The notes beneath the pieces were generated by a model, which saw only the letters and a program-made list of their open reading frames with translations, was not told the DNA's origin and ran no database searches. Below, one piece after another: positions 22,432-31,392 of a DNA stretch of 64,000 nt. Every line of letters begins with the position of its first letter. Position 1 is the first letter of the stretch. The stretch comes from Achromobacter xylosoxidans A8 (GTDB taxonomy: Bacteria > Pseudomonadota > Gammaproteobacteria > Burkholderiales > Burkholderiaceae_B): contig NC_014640.1 of assembly GCF_000165835.1 (NCBI RefSeq), positions 1,488,001-1,552,000 on the forward strand, given 5' to 3'. The position numbers were made by a program, and so were the translations under genes.

Positions 22432-25400
22432 GCTCCCCGTTCCACCGTGTCGCCGGCGTGGGCGCCGGGTGGCACGCCTTCGGGCTCGTCGCGTTCGTCG
22501 TGGCGCACGCGGAACCACGCCGCGTACAAGGCCGGCAGGAAGAACAGCGTCAGCACGGTGGCGATGGTGATGCCGCCCATCAGGGCGGTAGCCATGGGGC
22601 CGAAGAAATTGCTGCGCAATAGCGGGATCAGCGCCAGCACGGCGGCCGCGGCCGTCAGCGTGATGGGCCGGAAGCGCCGCACGGTGGCGCCGACGATGGC
22701 GTCCACGCGTTTGTGGCCGGCGCCGATGTCCTGCTCGATCTGGTCCACCAGGATCACCGAGTTGCGCATGATGATGCCGAACATCGCAATCACGCCCAGC
22801 ATGGCCACGAAGCCGAACGGCTTGCCGAACAGCAGCAGCGCCGCGACCACGCCTATCAGTCCCAGCGGCGCGGTCAGCACCACCATCAGCACGCGGGCGA
22901 AGCTTTGCAGCTGCAGCATCAGCAGGGTCAGCACGGCCACCGCCATCAGCGGCATCTGCGCGTTGATGGAAGACTGGCCCTTGGCGCTTTCCTCTACCGG
23001 GCCGCCTACCTCGATGCGGTAGCCGACAGGCAATTCGGCGCGCAGGGCCTTGAGCTTGGCGTCGATGGCGTGGGTGACGTCTATGCCTTGCGCGCCGGCG
23101 TTGACGTCCGCCTGCACCGTGATGGTGGGCTGGCGGTCGCGTTCCCAGATGACCCCGTACTCCAGGCCGTAACGCACGTGGCCCAGGCTGCCCAGCGGCA
23201 CCGCGCCGTTGGGCGTGGGCATGGCCAGGGTGGCCAGGCGCGCGGGATCGATCCGTTCTTCCTGCGGCGCGCGCAGGCTGACGGTGATGAGCTTGTCGCG
23301 TTCGCGGTACTGCGTGACCGCGTAGCCCGACAAGGTCATGGCCAGGAAGTCCGAAATGTCGTTGGAACTGACGCCCAGTTCGCGTGCCTTCTGCTGGTCG
23401 ATCTCGAAGCGCACCGAACGTTCGGACGGCTCGTCCCAGTCGAACTGCACATTGGTCGAACGCGGATCGGCGCGGACCTCGGCGGCCACTTTCTCGGCCA
23501 CCGCGCGCACCTCGGCAATCTTGTCGCCGCTGACGCGGAACTGCACCTGGAAGCCCACCGGCGGGCCGTTTTCCAGGCGCGACAATCGGCTGCGGATGGC
23601 CGGGAACTGCTCGCGCAGCACGGGCTGCAGCCACCGGGCCAGCTTTTCGCGGTCCTCGACGGAATGCGTGGTGATGACCAGCTGGGCGAAGTTCGGGGTG
23701 GCGAGCTGCTGGTCCAGCGGCAGGTAGAAGCGCGGCGCGCCGGTGCCGACGAAGCTGACCGAGTGGTCGATTTCGGGACGGCCTTCCAGCGCCTTTTCCA
23801 AACGTTCGACCTGGCGCAGCGTGGAGGCGAACGATGCGCCTTCCTGCAGGCGCACGTCCACCAGCAGTTCGCTGCGGTCGGAGCTGGGGAAGAATTGCTG
23901 CGGCACGAAGCGGAAGCAGGCCATGGCCACCACGAACACCAGCACCGTGCCGCCCAACACCAGATAGCGGCGGTCCACGCACCAGCCCACCCAGCCGCGC
24001 AGGCGCTGGTAGAAGCGGGTGTCGTAGATGTCGTGCTCATGGTCGTCGGGCAGATGGGCTTCGCGTTTGCGTTCCGGCAGCATGCGGTAGCCCAGCAGCG
24101 GAATCAGCACCACGGCGGCGAACCAGGAGGTGATCAGCGCGATGGCGGACACCTGGAAGATGGAACGCGTGTATTCGCCCGTGCTGGACTTGGCCAGCGC
24201 GATCGGCAGAAAGCCTGCCACCGTGACCAGGGTGCCGGTCAGCATGGGGAAAGCGGTACTGGTGTAGGCAAACGCCGCCGCGCGCGCCCGGCTCCAGCCC
24301 TGTTCCAGCTTCACGGCCATCATCTCGACCGCGATGATGGCGTCGTCCACCAGCAGGCCCAGCGCCAGCACCAGGGTGCCCAGCGAGACCTTGTGCAGGC
24401 CGATGCCGAACATGTCCATGAATAGCGCGGTGACCGCCAGCACCACCGGGATAGAGATGACCACCACCATGCCGGTGCGGAAACCGAGAGACACCAGGCT
24501 GACGGCCAGCACGATGGCGACGGCCTCGGCCACCGAGCGCAGGAAGTCGTCGACCGAGTGCGACACTGCCTTGGGCATGCTGGAGACTTCCTGCAGCGTC
24601 AGGCCGGCTGGCAACTGGGCCTTGAGCTCATCGAACTTGGCGCCCAAGGCGCGGCCCAGGTGCACCACGTCGCGCCCGGGCTGCATGGTGATGCCTATGC
24701 CCAGCACAGGGCCACCGCCCAGCCGCATCTGTTCGATCACCGGATCTTCGTAGCCACGGCGGATGGTGGCGATGTCGCCCAGCCGGATCGATTTGCCGTT
24801 GACCCGGATCAGCGTGTCCGCCAGGGCCCGGCTGTTGGCGTACTGGCCACTGGGCCGCACGAAGATGCGGTCGTCGGCGGTGGTCAGCGTGCCGGCGCCG
24901 GCCACGGCGTTCTGGCTGTTGATGGCCTGGGCGATCTGCTGGGGCGACACGCCCAGCCGCGTCAGCTGGGTGTTGGAGATTTCTACATAGATGTGCTCGG
25001 GCTGGTCGCCGAAGTAGTCCACCTTGGCCACGCCTGGCACGCGCAGCAGCACGGTGCGCAGCCTGTCGGCGTAGTCGTGCAGCTGGGCCGGCGAAAAGCC
25101 GTCGCCCTGCAGCGTGTAGATGTTGGTGTAGACGTCGCCGAACTCGTCGTTGAAGAAGGGACCCTGTACGCCGGGGGGCAGCGTGGCCGAGATGTCGCCG
25201 ACCTTCTTGCGCACCTGGTACCACTGTTCGGCCACGGTGCTGGCGGGCGCGGAATCCTTCATGGTGTAGAAGATCAGCGATTCGCCGGGCCGCGAATAGC
25301 TGCGCATGAAGTCGGTGTTGGGGGCTTCCTGCAGCTTCTTGGCGATGCGGTCGGTGACCTGTTCCTGCACCTGCTGCGCGGTGGCGCCGGGCCAGAGGGT

Positions 25401-25601
25401 CTTGATGACCATGACGCGAAAGGTGAAGGGCGGATCTTCCGATTGCGCCAGCTTCGAGTACGACAGCACGCCGAACAGCGTGATCAGCGTGATGATGAAG
25501 ATGACCAGGGGCTGGTGCCGCAACGCCCAGGCGGACAGGTTGAAGCGGCCTTCCTCGTGGCGCTGCGCCTGGGTCGGAGCGTCGTGTTGCGGGCCGTTCA
25601 T
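22428..25601 (-). CDS. RND efflux pump, TriC/MexK-like, system 1
   Basis: A 1057-residue inner-membrane proton/drug antiporter of the HAE-RND family, with the usual twelve-helix plan and two large periplasmic loops. LGLLVDDAIIAVEMM carries the paired Asp of the proton relay in TM4. In TM10 the relay Lys of AcrB (SAKNAIL) is replaced by Arg (IIMRNSVILVD). The N-terminus FNLSAWALRHQPLVIFIITLITLFG differs from AcrB and is closer to TriC/MexK-type pumps. The start MNGPQ at 25601 overlaps the adaptor stop. Substrates cannot be predicted; this subgroup often handles biocides such as triclosan. A divergent TetR gene probably represses it. Confidence 0.9.
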   Translation of the reverse strand: MNGPQHDAPTQAQRHEEGRFNLSAWALRHQPLVIFIITLITLFGVLSYSKLAQSEDPPFTFRVMVIKTLWPGATAQQVQEQVTDRIAKKLQEAPNTDFMRSYSRPGESLIFYTMKDSAPASTVAEQWYQVRKKVGDISATLPPGVQGPFFNDEFGDVYTNIYTLQGDGFSPAQLHDYADRLRTVLLRVPGVAKVDYFGDQPEHIYVEISNTQLTRLGVSPQQIAQAINSQNAVAGAGTLTTADDRIFVRPSGQYANSRALADTLIRVNGKSIRLGDIATIRRGYEDPVIEQMRLGGGPVLGIGITMQPGRDVVHLGRALGAKFDELKAQLPAGLTLQEVSSMPKAVSHSVDDFLRSVAEAVAIVLAVSLVSLGFRTGMVVVISIPVVLAVTALFMDMFGIGLHKVSLGTLVLALGLLVDDAIIAVEMMAVKLEQGWSRARAAAFAYTSTAFPMLTGTLVTVAGFLPIALAKSSTGEYTRSIFQVSAIALITSWFAAVVLIPLLGYRMLPERKREAHLPDDHEHDIYDTRFYQRLRGWVGWCVDRRYLVLGGTVLVFVVAMACFRFVPQQFFPSSDRSELLVDVRLQEGASFASTLRQVERLEKALEGRPEIDHSVSFVGTGAPRFYLPLDQQLATPNFAQLVITTHSVEDREKLARWLQPVLREQFPAIRSRLSRLENGPPVGFQVQFRVSGDKIAEVRAVAEKVAAEVRADPRSTNVQFDWDEPSERSVRFEIDQQKARELGVSSNDISDFLAMTLSGYAVTQYRERDKLITVSLRAPQEERIDPARLATLAMPTPNGAVPLGSLGHVRYGLEYGVIWERDRQPTITVQADVNAGAQGIDVTHAIDAKLKALRAELPVGYRIEVGGPVEESAKGQSSINAQMPLMAVAVLTLLMLQLQSFARVLMVVLTAPLGLIGVVAALLLFGKPFGFVAMLGVIAMFGIIMRNSVILVDQIEQDIGAGHKRVDAIVGATVRRFRPITLTAAAAVLALIPLLRSNFFGPMATALMGGITIATVLTLFFLPALYAAWFRVRHDERDEPEGVPPGAHAGDTVERGA

Positions 25602-26785
25602 GAGGCGAAATCCTCGGGATGCAGCGGCGGCACGGCGCGGACTTTCTCGCCGGCGGCCACGGTGTGCACGCCTTGCCACACCACGCGTTCGCCCGCCTGC
25701 AATCCCTTGGACAGGGTGACGGTGCGGGCGTCATAGCGCAGCACTTCGACGCGGCGCAGTTCCAGGGTGTCCGCGTCCGGCTTGACGATCCATACCGCGG
25801 GCGCGGGGCCGTCATGGAACAGCGCGGTGGCCGGCACGGTGTAGGTCGTCAGGCTTTCGGCTGCGCGGTTGTCGAAGCTGATGTTGGCCGTCATGCCCAG
25901 GCGCACATCCGCGCCCGGCGCCTCCAGCGTGAGCTTGGCGCGATAGGTGCGGCTTTGCGGATCCGCGGCCGGCGCGATCTCGCGCAGCACGGCGGCAAAC
26001 GTCTGGCCGGGCAGGGGGCCGAGCGTGACGCTGGCGCGCTGGCCGATGGCCAGGCCCGCCAGCACGCTTTCCGGCACGTCGCAGATGGCGTCGATATCGC
26101 CCGACCAGGCCAGGTTGTAGACCGGATCGCCCGCGGCCACGTTCTGCCCGGTGTCCGCCTGCTCCGCGGTGATGACGCCGGCATGGTCGGCCTGCAGCGT
26201 GGTGTATTTGAGCTGGTCGGCCGCCAGCGCGGCCTGCTGCTGCGCCTGGTCGCGTTGCGCCAGCGCGGCGGCGTAGGCGTTGCGGGTTTGCTCCAGCTGA
26301 GTCGCGGCGATCAGGTTTTCGCGCGCCTGGGCGCGGTCGCGGTCCAGCTGCTGGCGGGCGTAGTCCAGCTGGTGCTGGGCCGCCGTCAACTGCGCGCGAG
26401 CGCTGGCCGCGTTCTTGGCGGCGTCGGCCGGATCCAGTTTGGCGACGATCTGTCCGGGGGTGACGGCATCGCCCAGTCGGACCTGGCGCTCGATGATCTT
26501 GCCGCCCACGCGGAACGACAGCGGCGTGCTGTAGCGCGCCTGCACTTCGCCCGGCAGGGTCCAGGCCGGCAGGCGCTCATCCGCCTGGGCGGGCATGGCG
26601 ACCACGGGACGCGGCGCGGCCGGCGGCGCTTCGTTGCGGCCGCAGGCGGCGAGCAGCAAGGCAATGGCCGCGGCGGCCGGCAGCGACAGCAGGCGCGGCC
26701 ATTGGCGGGAGCGGGGGGGAGGCGGCGCCGCGTCGGCGGCAAGGTTGTGCGCGGCAGGGCGCGCGCAAGGGCCAGGGCAATTCAC
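25598..26785 (-). CDS. RND membrane-fusion adaptor lipoprotein, system 1
   Basis: A 395-residue periplasmic adaptor starting with GTG at 26785, supported by GAGGTG upstream. A hydrophobic segment ending LLLAACG is a lipobox, giving a lipid anchor to the inner membrane. Domains in order: lipoyl half (FRVGGKIIERQVRLGDAVTPGQIVAKLDP, about 90-118 in parts), helical hairpin (about 120-195), second lipoyl half (LQADHAGVITAEQADTGQNVAAGD, in parts) and beta-barrel (YRAKLTLEAPGADVRLGMTANI). It links the RND pump to the outer-membrane channel. It is the first gene of the operon. Confidence 0.88.
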   Translation of the reverse strand: MNCPGPCARPAAHNLAADAAPPPPRSRQWPRLLSLPAAAAIALLLAACGRNEAPPAAPRPVVAMPAQADERLPAWTLPGEVQARYSTPLSFRVGGKIIERQVRLGDAVTPGQIVAKLDPADAAKNAASARAQLTAAQHQLDYARQQLDRDRAQARENLIAATQLEQTRNAYAAALAQRDQAQQQAALAADQLKYTTLQADHAGVITAEQADTGQNVAAGDPVYNLAWSGDIDAICDVPESVLAGLAIGQRASVTLGPLPGQTFAAVLREIAPAADPQSRTYRAKLTLEAPGADVRLGMTANISFDNRAAESLTTYTVPATALFHDGPAPAVWIVKPDADTLELRRVEVLRYDARTVTLSKGLQAGERVVWQGVHTVAAGEKVRAVPPLHPEDFAS

Positions 26786-26861
26786 GTAACACCTCGCGGC
26801 GCTGAAAGTGGCGGAAACGGGCCGGATCCGGCCCCGTACGGCCTGGATTCTAATACAGGTA

Positions 26862-26884
26862 TGAATTCGGATTCAATGGTGAAT
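26862..26884. promoter_or_regulatory. tandem operator between tetR and RND operon 1
   Basis: Half-sites alternate at a fixed 4-base spacing: TGAAT-TCGG-ATTCA-ATGG-TGAAT. Any two neighbours make a 14-bp palindrome. It lies 32 bases before the tetR start and in the divergent promoter of the efflux operon, a typical TetR-binding place. Confidence 0.6.
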
Positions 26885-26915
26885 CTGAAATGCCGGCCAG
26901 TGCTAAACTCGCGCC

Positions 26916-27539
26916 ATGTCAAAAGTCCGCCTTACGCGAGAGCAAAGCCGTGATCAGACGCGTCAGCGTCTGCTCGACGCTGCGCAATCGATCTTTGTAG
27001 CGAAAGGGTTTGTGGCGACCAGCGTGGAGGACATCGCCGAGCAGGCGGGCTACACGCGCGGGGCCTTCTATTCCAACTTCAGCAGCAAGTCCGAACTGTT
27101 CCTGCAGTTGCTCAGACGCGACCACGAAACCGTGATGAACGACATGCGCGCCATCTTCGAGGAAGGGGCCTCGCGCCCGCAGATGGAAGCGCGCGTGCTC
27201 GAGCACTATTCCACGCACTTTCATCAGAACGACTGTTTCCTGCTGTGGATGGAAGGCAAGCTGCAAGCGGTGCGCGATCCCGATTTCCGTGTGGGCTTCC
27301 TGGCGTGCATGCGGGAATTGCGCGCCGCCGTCACGGACTACGTGCGGCAGTTCTCGGCCCGGGTCGGCACGCCGCTGCGCATGCCGGCCGAACAGATGGC
27401 GCTGGGCCTGCTGGCCTTGTCGGACGGCATGCAGTTCAACTATGCCTTCGATCCGCAGGCCGTCACGCCGGAAATGACCGAGGCGGTGCTGGCCGGTTTC
27501 TTCCGCAGCGTGGTCTTCGGCGAACCCAAGCCCGAATAA
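26916..27539 (+). CDS. TetR-family repressor divergent from RND system 1
   Basis: A 207-residue regulator. The HTH occupies about residues 10-58 (TRQRLLDAAQSIFVAKGF, TSVEDIAEQAGYTRGAFYSNFSSKSELF), then an all-helical ligand domain (YSTHFHQNDCFLLWMEGKLQAV, MELRAAV-like region and LLALSDGMQFNYAFDP). It is divergent from the TriC/MexK-like operon with 130 bases between starts and a tandem palindrome near its own start. I infer repression of the pump, relieved by a pump substrate. The start was chosen by the family's usual 10-residue lead. Confidence 0.87.
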   Translation: MSKVRLTREQSRDQTRQRLLDAAQSIFVAKGFVATSVEDIAEQAGYTRGAFYSNFSSKSELFLQLLRRDHETVMNDMRAIFEEGASRPQMEARVLEHYSTHFHQNDCFLLWMEGKLQAVRDPDFRVGFLACMRELRAAVTDYVRQFSARVGTPLRMPAEQMALGLLALSDGMQFNYAFDPQAVTPEMTEAVLAGFFRSVVFGEPKPE

Positions 27540-27557
27540 CGCGGCCCGCGCCTGGCC

Positions 27558-27938
27558 TCAGGCCAGCAGTTCCGAGATTTCGATGAGATTCAGATCCGGG
27601 TCGCGCAGGTAGACCGAGCGGATCTTGCCGGTGGCGCCGGTGCGCGGCACTGGCCCTTCGATGATGCGGGCGCCTGCGCGGTTCAGCTGGGCGATCACTT
27701 CCTCCAGGGGACGGTCGGCGATGAAGCACAGGTCCAGCGCGCCCGGCACGGGCAGGTGGGCCTTGGGTTCGAACTCGCGCCCGCGCACGTGCAGATTGAT
27801 CTTCTGGTTGCCGAAGCGCAGCGCCTGGCGGCCCTCGCCAAAGGTCTCCAGGCGCATGCCCAGGATCCGGGTGTAGAAGTCCACCGTGGCGTCGGGGTCG
27901 GTGCAGGTCAGGACCAGATGGTCCAGGTGATCGATCAT
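27558..27938 (-). CDS. VOC-family (glyoxalase/bleomycin-resistance fold) protein
   Basis: A 126-residue protein made of two beta-alpha-beta-beta-beta units. MIDHLDHLVLTCTDPDATVDFYTRILGM is the typical first module (divided by eye), with metal-ligand His7 in HLVL; DLCFIADRPLEEV and SVYLRDPDLNLIEISE form the second, with a late Glu as the usual fourth ligand. AGGAGAG precedes the ATG. It converges on the tetR gene and is next to a BCCT transporter on the other strand. Members include glyoxalase I-like lyases, dioxygenases and antibiotic-binding proteins; nothing here fixes the substrate. Confidence 0.85.
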   Translation of the reverse strand: MIDHLDHLVLTCTDPDATVDFYTRILGMRLETFGEGRQALRFGNQKINLHVRGREFEPKAHLPVPGALDLCFIADRPLEEVIAQLNRAGARIIEGPVPRTGATGKIRSVYLRDPDLNLIEISELLA

Positions 27939-28081
27939 GGGATATCTCTCCTGAGGCCGGCCCGGCTTGAGGTTTCAGATTGTCAGACGGCCCGTGGCCG
28001 TGATAGTAATACCTGCGGCGCGGCCGGACTGAGGGGGGCCGCCGCCGGAATTTCCAACCCTTGGGCGAAAGGAGAGGCAGC

Positions 28082-30052
28082 ATGACTTCAGAAACCCGAC
28101 CATCCACCATCAATCGCCCAGTGTTTATCCCAGCGGCCGTGTTCACGCTGCTGCTGGTCGGATTCGCGATCCTGGCGCCCAAGGCGGCGCAAAGCCTGTT
28201 CGAGTCCGTGCAGGGCTGGATACTGGGCAATGCCAGCTGGTTCTACATCCTGGTCGTGGCCATCATCCTGCTTGCAGTGGTGTTCCTGGCGGTCAGCCGC
28301 TACGGCGACATCAAGCTGGGGCCCGACCACAGCGAGCCCGACTACCGCAATTTCACCTGGTTCGCGATGCTGTTCTCCGCGGGCATGGGGATCGGCCTGA
28401 TGTTCTTCGGCGTGGCCGAGCCCGTGATGCACTTCATGGCGCCGCCGGTGGGCGAGGGCGGCAGCGTCGCCGCGGCCCGCGAAGCCATGAAGATCACATT
28501 CTTCCACTGGGGCCTGCATGCCTGGGCCATCTATGCGGTGGTGGCGCTGATCCTGGCCTTTTTCAGCTATCGCCATGGCTTGCCGCTGACCCTGCGTTCG
28601 GCGCTTTATCCCCTGATCGGCAATCGCATCCATGGCCCCATCGGGCATGCCGTGGACATCTTCGCCATCATCGGCACGGTGCTGGGCGTGGCCACATCGC
28701 TGGGCCTGGGCGTGGCGCAGATCAACAGCGGGCTCAACCACCTGTTCGGCGTTCCGGTGGGCGTGACGGCGCAGATCATCCTGATTGTGGTGACCTGCGG
28801 CCTGGCGACCCTGTCGGTGGCCAGCGGCCTGGATAAGGGCATCCGCATCCTGTCCGAGACCAACCTGGTGCTGGCGGCGGTGCTGCTGCTGTTTGTGCTG
28901 GTGGTCGGTCCCACAGTGTTCCTGTTCCAGACCTTTGTGCAGAACACCGGCGCCTATCTGTCGGACATCGTCAACAAGACCTTCAATCTCTACGCCTACG
29001 AACCCACCGACTGGATCGGCGGCTGGACGCTGTTCTACTGGGGCTGGTGGATCGCCTGGTCGCCCTTCGTGGGCCTGTTCATCGCGCGCATCTCGCGCGG
29101 CCGCACCATCCGCGAATTCGTCACCGGCGTGCTGCTGGTGCCGGCCGGTTTCACCCTGTTCTGGATGACCGTGTTCGGCGATACCGCCATCCACATGATC
29201 CTGGTCGACAAGGTGCAGGGCTTCGCGGAGGTGGTACAGGCCGATTCCTCACTGGCGCTGTTCGCGTTCCTGGAGCAATTGCCCTGGAGCGGGGTGCTGT
29301 CCATCGTTGCGATCGCGATGGTGGCCGTGTTCTTCGTCACCTCGGCCGACTCGGGCGCGCTGGTGGTGGACTTGCTGGCGTCCGGCGGCTCGGACCGCAC
29401 GCCCGTGTGGCAGCGCATCTTCTGGTCGCTGCTGATGGGCGCGGTGGCGATCGCGCTGCTGCTGGCCGATGGGCTGACCGCGCTGCAGACCGCCACCATC
29501 GCCAGCGCCTTGCCGTTCTCGGTGATCCTGCTGCTATCCCTGTGGGGCTTGTTCAAGGCGCTGAAGCTGGACGCCACCAAGCGTGGCATCCGCTACCAGT
29601 CGCTGACGCTGTCGCGCCCCACGCGCGGCGGGCAGTCATGGGAGCGGCGCTTGCGCAACATGGTCATGATGCCGCGTCGCGCCCATGTGCAGCGCTTCAT
29701 CGGCGACGTGGTGCGGCCCGCGCTGGAAGACGTGGCTGACGAGCTGCGCAAGCAGGGTTATGAAGTGGCTGTGCGCGAGCACGGCAACGACGAGGGCGTG
29801 ATCATGGAAGTCTCGCATGGCGAGCACCTGGATTTTTCCTATGCGGTGCAGCCTGAAGCCTTCGTGCGTCCCAGCCTGACGCCGGAAGAAGCCGCCGACG
29901 AGGAGGAGCGCAAGTACTTCCGCGCTGAAGTGCATCTGCGCGAAGGCGGGCAGGACTACGACATCATGGGCTGGAGCCGCGACGCCGTCATCGGCGACAT
30001 CCTGGACCAGTACGAGCGCCACCGCCACTACCTGCATATGGTGCGGACCTAG
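28082..30052 (+). CDS. betT: BCCT-family choline/betaine transporter, BetT-like
   Basis: A 656-residue inner-membrane transporter with about twelve helices over residues 13-500. The diagnostic BCCT segment GWWIAWSPFVGLFIARISRG (about residues 320-340) is present with its tryptophans, as is SAGMGIGLMFFGVAEPVM (about 100-117). A long hydrophilic C-terminal tail (about 510-656) is the osmosensory domain found in E. coli BetT. It imports choline or betaine with protons for osmoprotection. GAAAGGAGAG precedes the ATG; seven more codons upstream are possible but lack this support. No choline dehydrogenase genes are adjacent, so choline itself is only the likeliest substrate. A strong terminator follows. 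Confidence 0.88.
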   Translation: MTSETRPSTINRPVFIPAAVFTLLLVGFAILAPKAAQSLFESVQGWILGNASWFYILVVAIILLAVVFLAVSRYGDIKLGPDHSEPDYRNFTWFAMLFSAGMGIGLMFFGVAEPVMHFMAPPVGEGGSVAAAREAMKITFFHWGLHAWAIYAVVALILAFFSYRHGLPLTLRSALYPLIGNRIHGPIGHAVDIFAIIGTVLGVATSLGLGVAQINSGLNHLFGVPVGVTAQIILIVVTCGLATLSVASGLDKGIRILSETNLVLAAVLLLFVLVVGPTVFLFQTFVQNTGAYLSDIVNKTFNLYAYEPTDWIGGWTLFYWGWWIAWSPFVGLFIARISRGRTIREFVTGVLLVPAGFTLFWMTVFGDTAIHMILVDKVQGFAEVVQADSSLALFAFLEQLPWSGVLSIVAIAMVAVFFVTSADSGALVVDLLASGGSDRTPVWQRIFWSLLMGAVAIALLLADGLTALQTATIASALPFSVILLLSLWGLFKALKLDATKRGIRYQSLTLSRPTRGGQSWERRLRNMVMMPRRAHVQRFIGDVVRPALEDVADELRKQGYEVAVREHGNDEGVIMEVSHGEHLDFSYAVQPEAFVRPSLTPEEAADEEERKYFRAEVHLREGGQDYDIMGWSRDAVIGDILDQYERHRHYLHMVRT

Positions 30053-30085
30053 CGCCCTGCCCCGCAGATACGCCCGCACCTCCCG

Positions 30086-30112
30086 AAACCGCCAGCCTGC
30101 TGGCGGTTTTTT
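30086..30112 (+). terminator. intrinsic terminator after betT
   Basis: AAACCGCCAG (30086-30095) pairs with CTGGCGGTTT (30100-30109) around CCTG and runs into a T-tract. Confidence 0.9.
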
Positions 30113-30203
30113 CATGCCCACACGCCGCGCAGGGGCTTGTACGCCATAGTCCGGCGCTATGCCAGTAATTGGATTAACCCTTTTGACGAAATGCCCGATA
30201 TCG

Positions 30204-30214
30204 TGGATTATCCA
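30204..30214. promoter_or_regulatory. small palindrome before RND operon 2
   Basis: TGGATTATCCA is a perfect palindrome around one base, 32 bases upstream of the adaptor ATG. A related TTGGATTAA lies about 30 bases earlier. It may be an operator for an unlinked regulator or for the COG2345 protein encoded after the operon. Confidence 0.35.
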
Positions 30215-30245
30215 AGAACATTCTTTGATAAATAGCGAGTCGATC

Positions 30246-31376
30246 ATGAAGGCGAATTCAGGAGCGTGGGCCGTTGGGGCCGTGGCGCTGGCGGTGGCGC
30301 TGGCGGGCGGCGGGCTGTACTGGAAGTACGGCGGCGCACAGCAACAGGGCGGCTGGGCCATGGCGCCGGCCAAAGTCGCGGTGGCCACCGCCCGGCAGGC
30401 GGATTTCCCCGTGACCCTGAGCGGCATCGGTTCGCTGGAGGCGGCCCGCCAGGTGCAGGTGGCGGCTGAAGTGGACGGCCGGGTCGATCGGATCCTGTTC
30501 GCGTCGGGCGCGCAGGTCCAGGCCGGTCAGTTGCTGGTGCAGCTGAACGATGCCCCCGAGCAGGGCGAACTGGCCAGGCTGCAGGCCCAGGCGCGCAACG
30601 CGCGCGCCTTGCTGGAGCGCACCCGCCGCCTGCTGCCGCAGCAGGCCGCCACGCGTGAACAGCTGGACCAGGCACAGGCCGACTACGACCAGGCCGCGGG
30701 CGACATCAAGCGGGTACAGGCGCTGATTGAACAGAAGCGCGTCAAGGCGCCGTTTGACGGCGTGCTGGGCGTGCGCCGGGTGAACCTGGGGCAGTTCGCC
30801 CGCGCCGGCGATGCGCTGGTGTCGTTGACCGACGCCTCCGCCGTGTACGCCAACATCACCCTGCCCGAGCAGGCCATGGGCGCGCTGCGCGCGGGCCAGC
30901 CGGTGACCGTAACGGTGGATGCCCATGCCGGACGCGTCTTCGAAGGCAAAATCACCACGGTGGAGCCGCAGGTCGACGCGGGTTCGCGCACCGTGCGTGT
31001 GCAGGCGACCTTGCCCAACGCCGACGGCGCCCTGGCGGCCGGCATGTACGCCCAGGGCCAGATCGGTCTGCCTGCGCGCCCGGGCGTGATCACCGTGCCG
31101 GAAACCGCGGTCAGCTACAGCGCCTACGGCGATTCGGTCTATGTGGTGACGCCGCCCAAAGAGGGCGGACAGGCCGGCACGACGGTGCGGCAAGCCTATG
31201 TGAAGACGGCGGAACGCGTGCGCGGCCGCGTCGTCGTGACCGAAGGACTGCAGGCGGGCGAGCAGGTCGTGACTTCGGGCCAGCTGCGCCTGCATAACGG
31301 CGCGGCGGTCGAGGTCGGCGCCGAGGACACCGTGGCGCTGGACGCCGCGCAGCAAACCCTGGCGCAGGTCCGGTGA
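30246..31376 (+). CDS. RND membrane-fusion adaptor, MexH-like, system 2
   Basis: A 376-residue adaptor with an N-terminal membrane anchor (about residues 8-24, no lipobox Cys). Domain order is usual: lipoyl half (VAAEVDGRVDRILFASGAQVQAGQLL, in parts near 75-100), alpha hairpin (about 105-165), lipoyl half (KAPFDGVLGVRRVNLGQFARAGD, in parts), beta-barrel and a membrane-proximal end (VTEGLQAGEQVVTSGQLRL). The ATG at 30246 was chosen over the longer open frame because the leader before it is not protein-like. The RND gene follows after 16 bases. It should couple the MexI-like pump to the outer-membrane factor. Confidence 0.87.
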   Translation: MKANSGAWAVGAVALAVALAGGGLYWKYGGAQQQGGWAMAPAKVAVATARQADFPVTLSGIGSLEAARQVQVAAEVDGRVDRILFASGAQVQAGQLLVQLNDAPEQGELARLQAQARNARALLERTRRLLPQQAATREQLDQAQADYDQAAGDIKRVQALIEQKRVKAPFDGVLGVRRVNLGQFARAGDALVSLTDASAVYANITLPEQAMGALRAGQPVTVTVDAHAGRVFEGKITTVEPQVDAGSRTVRVQATLPNADGALAAGMYAQGQIGLPARPGVITVPETAVSYSAYGDSVYVVTPPKEGGQAGTTVRQAYVKTAERVRGRVVVTEGLQAGEQVVTSGQLRLHNGAAVEVGAEDTVALDAAQQTLAQVR

Positions 31377-31392
31377 GAGCGCGGAGCAGAAC

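Noticed and set aside
27552..27566. CTGGCCT/AGGCCAG palindrome at the tetR-VOC convergence
   Set aside because: It overlaps the VOC stop codon and last codons, is only 7 bp, and has no T-run, so it is too weak to call a terminator.
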